Part shown: in pieces, positions 6,406 through 7,897 of the stretch | Position numbering within the stretch: position 1 is the first letter of the stretch | How the letters are laid out: the number at the start of each line of letters is the position of its first letter | NCBI GenBank assembly: GCA_946479435.1 | Contig: CAMLFX010000114.1 | Coordinates: 1-7,897 of the forward strand | Direction of reading: 5' to 3' | From: an uncultured Sphingobacteriales bacterium | GTDB taxonomy: Bacteria > Bacteroidota > Bacteroidia > Chitinophagales > Chitinophagaceae | DNA: 7,897 nucleotides | The notes under the pieces: model-generated | The model's database searches: none | What the model was told of the DNA's origin: nothing | Seen by the model: the letters and a program-made list of their open reading frames with translations, nothing else | Made by a program: the position numbers and the translations under genes

Positions 6406-7050
6406 ATGGAAAAGATCAGAGTAGTAGTTGCCGACGACCACCATATTTTGCTGGATGGCCTTAAGGCTATGCTACAAAAGCAAAAAGACCTGGAACTGGC
6501 AGGCTTGTATAACAATGGGCAAGACTTATTTGATGATCTTGGCAATGCTATGCCAAATATTGCGTTGGTAGATATCAATATGCCTGCTTTAAATGGCATT
6601 GAACTGACAGCAAAGATCAAAGAATTTTATCCGCATGTTAATGTTATAGCCTTATCGATGCACGATGACGCGCGGCATATTATGGATATGATAGAAGCCG
6701 GCGTATCGGGCTATTTGCTGAAAAATGTAAATGATAAGGAGCTGATGGAAGCTATACGCAGTGTTAATAATGGTAAGCTGTATTTTTCTTCTGAAGTAGC
6801 TGAAAAAATAACTTCAATGGTGATAACCCAGCAGAAAAAGTTGAGTGAACCCAAAGAAGCAAGACTTACGGACAGGGAGGTAGAAATATTGAAACTGATA
6901 GCGGAAGAATATAGTAATGCAGATATTGCAAAGGCACTATTTATAAGCGAGCGTACTGTGGAAACACACCGTAAGAATATGCTGCGTAAAACAAATAATA
7001 AAACAGTTGTCGGGTTATTGAAATATGCTCTTGAAAAGCAAATCATATAA
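6406..7050 (+). CDS. NarL/FixJ-family response regulator (REC + LuxR-type HTH)
   Basis: A 214-residue two-component response regulator and DNA-binding transcription factor. The receiver domain (about 3-120) has the acidic pocket Asp10/Asp11, phospho-acceptor Asp56 (in LVDINMP), Ser84 at the switch position (ALSMHDD) and the conserved Lys106 (GYLLKN), so it should be phosphorylatable. A linker of about 30 residues leads to a LuxR-type helix-turn-helix (154-210) with the hallmarks LTDREVEILKLIAE, then SNADIAKALFISERTVETHRKN. I chose the ATG at 6406 because the protein then begins MEKIRVVVADDHH, exactly where a REC domain should. The frame is open back to a TTG at 6349, but those 19 residues lie inside the inverted repeat and promoter region and look non-coding. 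No histidine kinase is visible on either side within the window, so its partner is elsewhere. The regulon is unknown; self-regulation through the upstream inverted repeat is conceivable but unproven. Confidence 0.95.
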   Translation: MEKIRVVVADDHHILLDGLKAMLQKQKDLELAGLYNNGQDLFDDLGNAMPNIALVDINMPALNGIELTAKIKEFYPHVNVIALSMHDDARHIMDMIEAGVSGYLLKNVNDKELMEAIRSVNNGKLYFSSEVAEKITSMVITQQKKLSEPKEARLTDREVEILKLIAEEYSNADIAKALFISERTVETHRKNMLRKTNNKTVVGLLKYALEKQII

Positions 7051-7130
7051 TCAATAACTTTTTCACCTCCGTGCTACTACGTAGATAAAAATACCAAGCC
7101 CTGTGTATTTATAAGGGTTATACAGCAGAA

Positions 7131-7138
7131 TACTTTTG
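7131..7138 (+). promoter_or_regulatory. Promoter -7 element for the C-terminal-edge lipoprotein gene
   Basis: TACTTTTG is a perfect match to TAnnTTTG in the 141-bp gap between the response regulator and the lipoprotein gene. A TTT (7108-7110) lies 20 bases upstream as a partial -33 element. Transcription would start near 7143, leaving a leader of about 50 bases before the ATG at 7192. The rest of this gap shows no gene. Confidence 0.6.
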
Positions 7139-7191
7139 TGGCAGAAATAGGCGCAGGGCCTTATTGTTTCATCATCCACAAAATATTCAAT

Positions 7192-7897
7192 ATGAAAAAG
7201 CTGACACTATCTTTGTTATCTGCTGTAGTATTTGTTTTTCTACTTGCTTCATGCAATAAAGTAGAAACTCCTACAGTTACGCCACCAGTTGATACCACTA
7301 CCACTACCCCCACTGCACCTACCCCTTTTACACCTACGGGTGGCGATGCCAATGGTGTATTGGCAGCTGTGCAAATGAAATATAAATTAGAACAGGCAGG
7401 AGTTGCTTTCGATGTGGCATACGAAACTGCGGTTGCCAATTTTTACAATGGCGCCAGTGTTGTTGATGCCGGAACTGTTTCTGTAAACAACATCAACCTG
7501 GAAAAACAATCGAACAATTCTTACATTAAGATGGCTACTACAGGTATGACTGTTGCAGACCTGAAATACTCAGCGGGTGTTAGCTGGAATGTAACAGGTG
7601 GCGTGAATGGTGTACCGGCTATTAGCTACAATCATGGTACGAACTTCCCTAACTATACAGGTGAATTGCCGGCTGCAATAACTAAAGCAAACAGCCTTAG
7701 CTTCACTTTCAATGCAAGCACTGTTCAAAATGCTGACTCTGTATATGTATTTATAGGTAGCACAGGCAATAAAACATTTATTAAAGGTTATTCACCAACT
7801 GCAGGTAATGTGAAAATTAGTGGCAATGACCTAACCGATATACCAAATGTTTCAGACAATACTGCATTCCTTGAAGTGGTGCCTGTAAAATTTGCAG
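7192..7897 (+). CDS. Lipoprotein of unknown function with Pro/Thr-rich linker, 3' truncated by window edge
   Basis: The frame is open from the ATG at 7192 to the end of the window: 235 codons and no stop, so the gene continues to the right. It begins with a lipoprotein signal: MKK, a hydrophobic core, then lipobox LLASC with the acylated Cys at residue 21. A Pro/Thr-rich tether follows (about 25-50; runs of TTTTT and TPTAPTPFTPTGG), typical of surface or periplasmic lipoproteins that hold a folded domain away from the membrane. The rest, from GGDANGVLAAV onward, is rich in Asn, Thr, Ser, Gly and Val and looks beta-stranded. It contains no cysteine after the lipobox and no catalytic motif that I recognise. 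Codon use and composition resemble the neighbours, so there is no sign of recent transfer. It has its own promoter and is probably a separate unit from the response regulator. Export to the outer membrane is inferred from the signal alone. Confidence 0.85.
   Translation, partial: MKKLTLSLLSAVVFVFLLASCNKVETPTVTPPVDTTTTTPTAPTPFTPTGGDANGVLAAVQMKYKLEQAGVAFDVAYETAVANFYNGASVVDAGTVSVNNINLEKQSNNSYIKMATTGMTVADLKYSAGVSWNVTGGVNGVPAISYNHGTNFPNYTGELPAAITKANSLSFTFNASTVQNADSVYVFIGSTGNKTFIKGYSPTAGNVKISGNDLTDIPNVSDNTAFLEVVPVKFA

Noticed and set aside
7034..7065. AAAAG ... CTTTTT pairing as a terminator for the response regulator
   Set aside because: It is a five-pair A-T-rich stem with a long loop that begins inside the coding region; too weak to call.
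7077..7084. Palindrome CTACGTAG downstream of the response regulator
   Set aside because: The stem is four pairs with no loop and does not extend; it has no terminator form and could be chance.
7161..7439. Minus-strand 92-codon open frame over the lipoprotein start
   Set aside because: The plus-strand frame has a lipobox, tether and promoter; the Val/Gly-rich minus frame is its reverse-complement shadow.

Overview
The window looks like ordinary chromosomal DNA from a member of the Bacteroidota, plausibly a Chitinophagaceae-like lineage. The evidence is fourfold. Perfect copies of the Bacteroidota -7 promoter motif TAnnTTTG lie upstream of two genes. Clear Shine-Dalgarno sequences are absent and the leaders are A-rich instead. 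Two genes encode lipoproteins with short LLxSC lipoboxes. The protein sequences have a Bacteroidota flavour, and isoleucine is often encoded by ATA, especially in the first two genes. The assignment comes from sequence character and memory of the families, not from a database search.

Layout, left to right: (1) The 3' part of a fumarylacetoacetate hydrolase (FAH) family gene whose start lies left of the window. A few bases later comes a PaaH-type 3-hydroxyacyl-CoA dehydrogenase, so the two form a tight catabolic operon. (2) A small cysteine-rich lipoprotein on the minus strand converges on the dehydrogenase with only 3 bases between stop codons; a strong hairpin lies inside its 3' end. (3) Divergent from the lipoprotein, an NADPH-dependent FMN reductase-like flavoprotein. 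(4) The complete transcription-repair coupling factor gene mfd (1129 codons), apparently with its own promoter almost touching the start codon. (5) A 91-bp gap with a long, nearly perfect inverted repeat, then a NarL/FixJ-type response regulator with no sensor kinase beside it. (6) A 141-bp gap with a clear promoter, then the 5' part of an unrecognised lipoprotein that runs off the right edge.

The first two genes probably act together in degrading an aromatic or other ring- or keto-acid-derived compound: the FAH-type enzyme hydrolyses or hydrates a keto acid, and the dehydrogenase oxidises a 3-hydroxyacyl-CoA. The remaining genes appear to be separate transcription units with unrelated housekeeping, signalling and envelope roles. 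I found no RNA genes, mobile elements, CRISPR arrays or phage genes, and no gene-free stretch over 300 bases. I do not see a convincing new multi-gene system. The most rewarding items are the non-coding elements (the hairpin inside an opposing gene, the mfd-response regulator inverted repeat, the near-leaderless mfd promoter), the small Cys-rich lipoprotein and the strong ATA codon preference at the left end.
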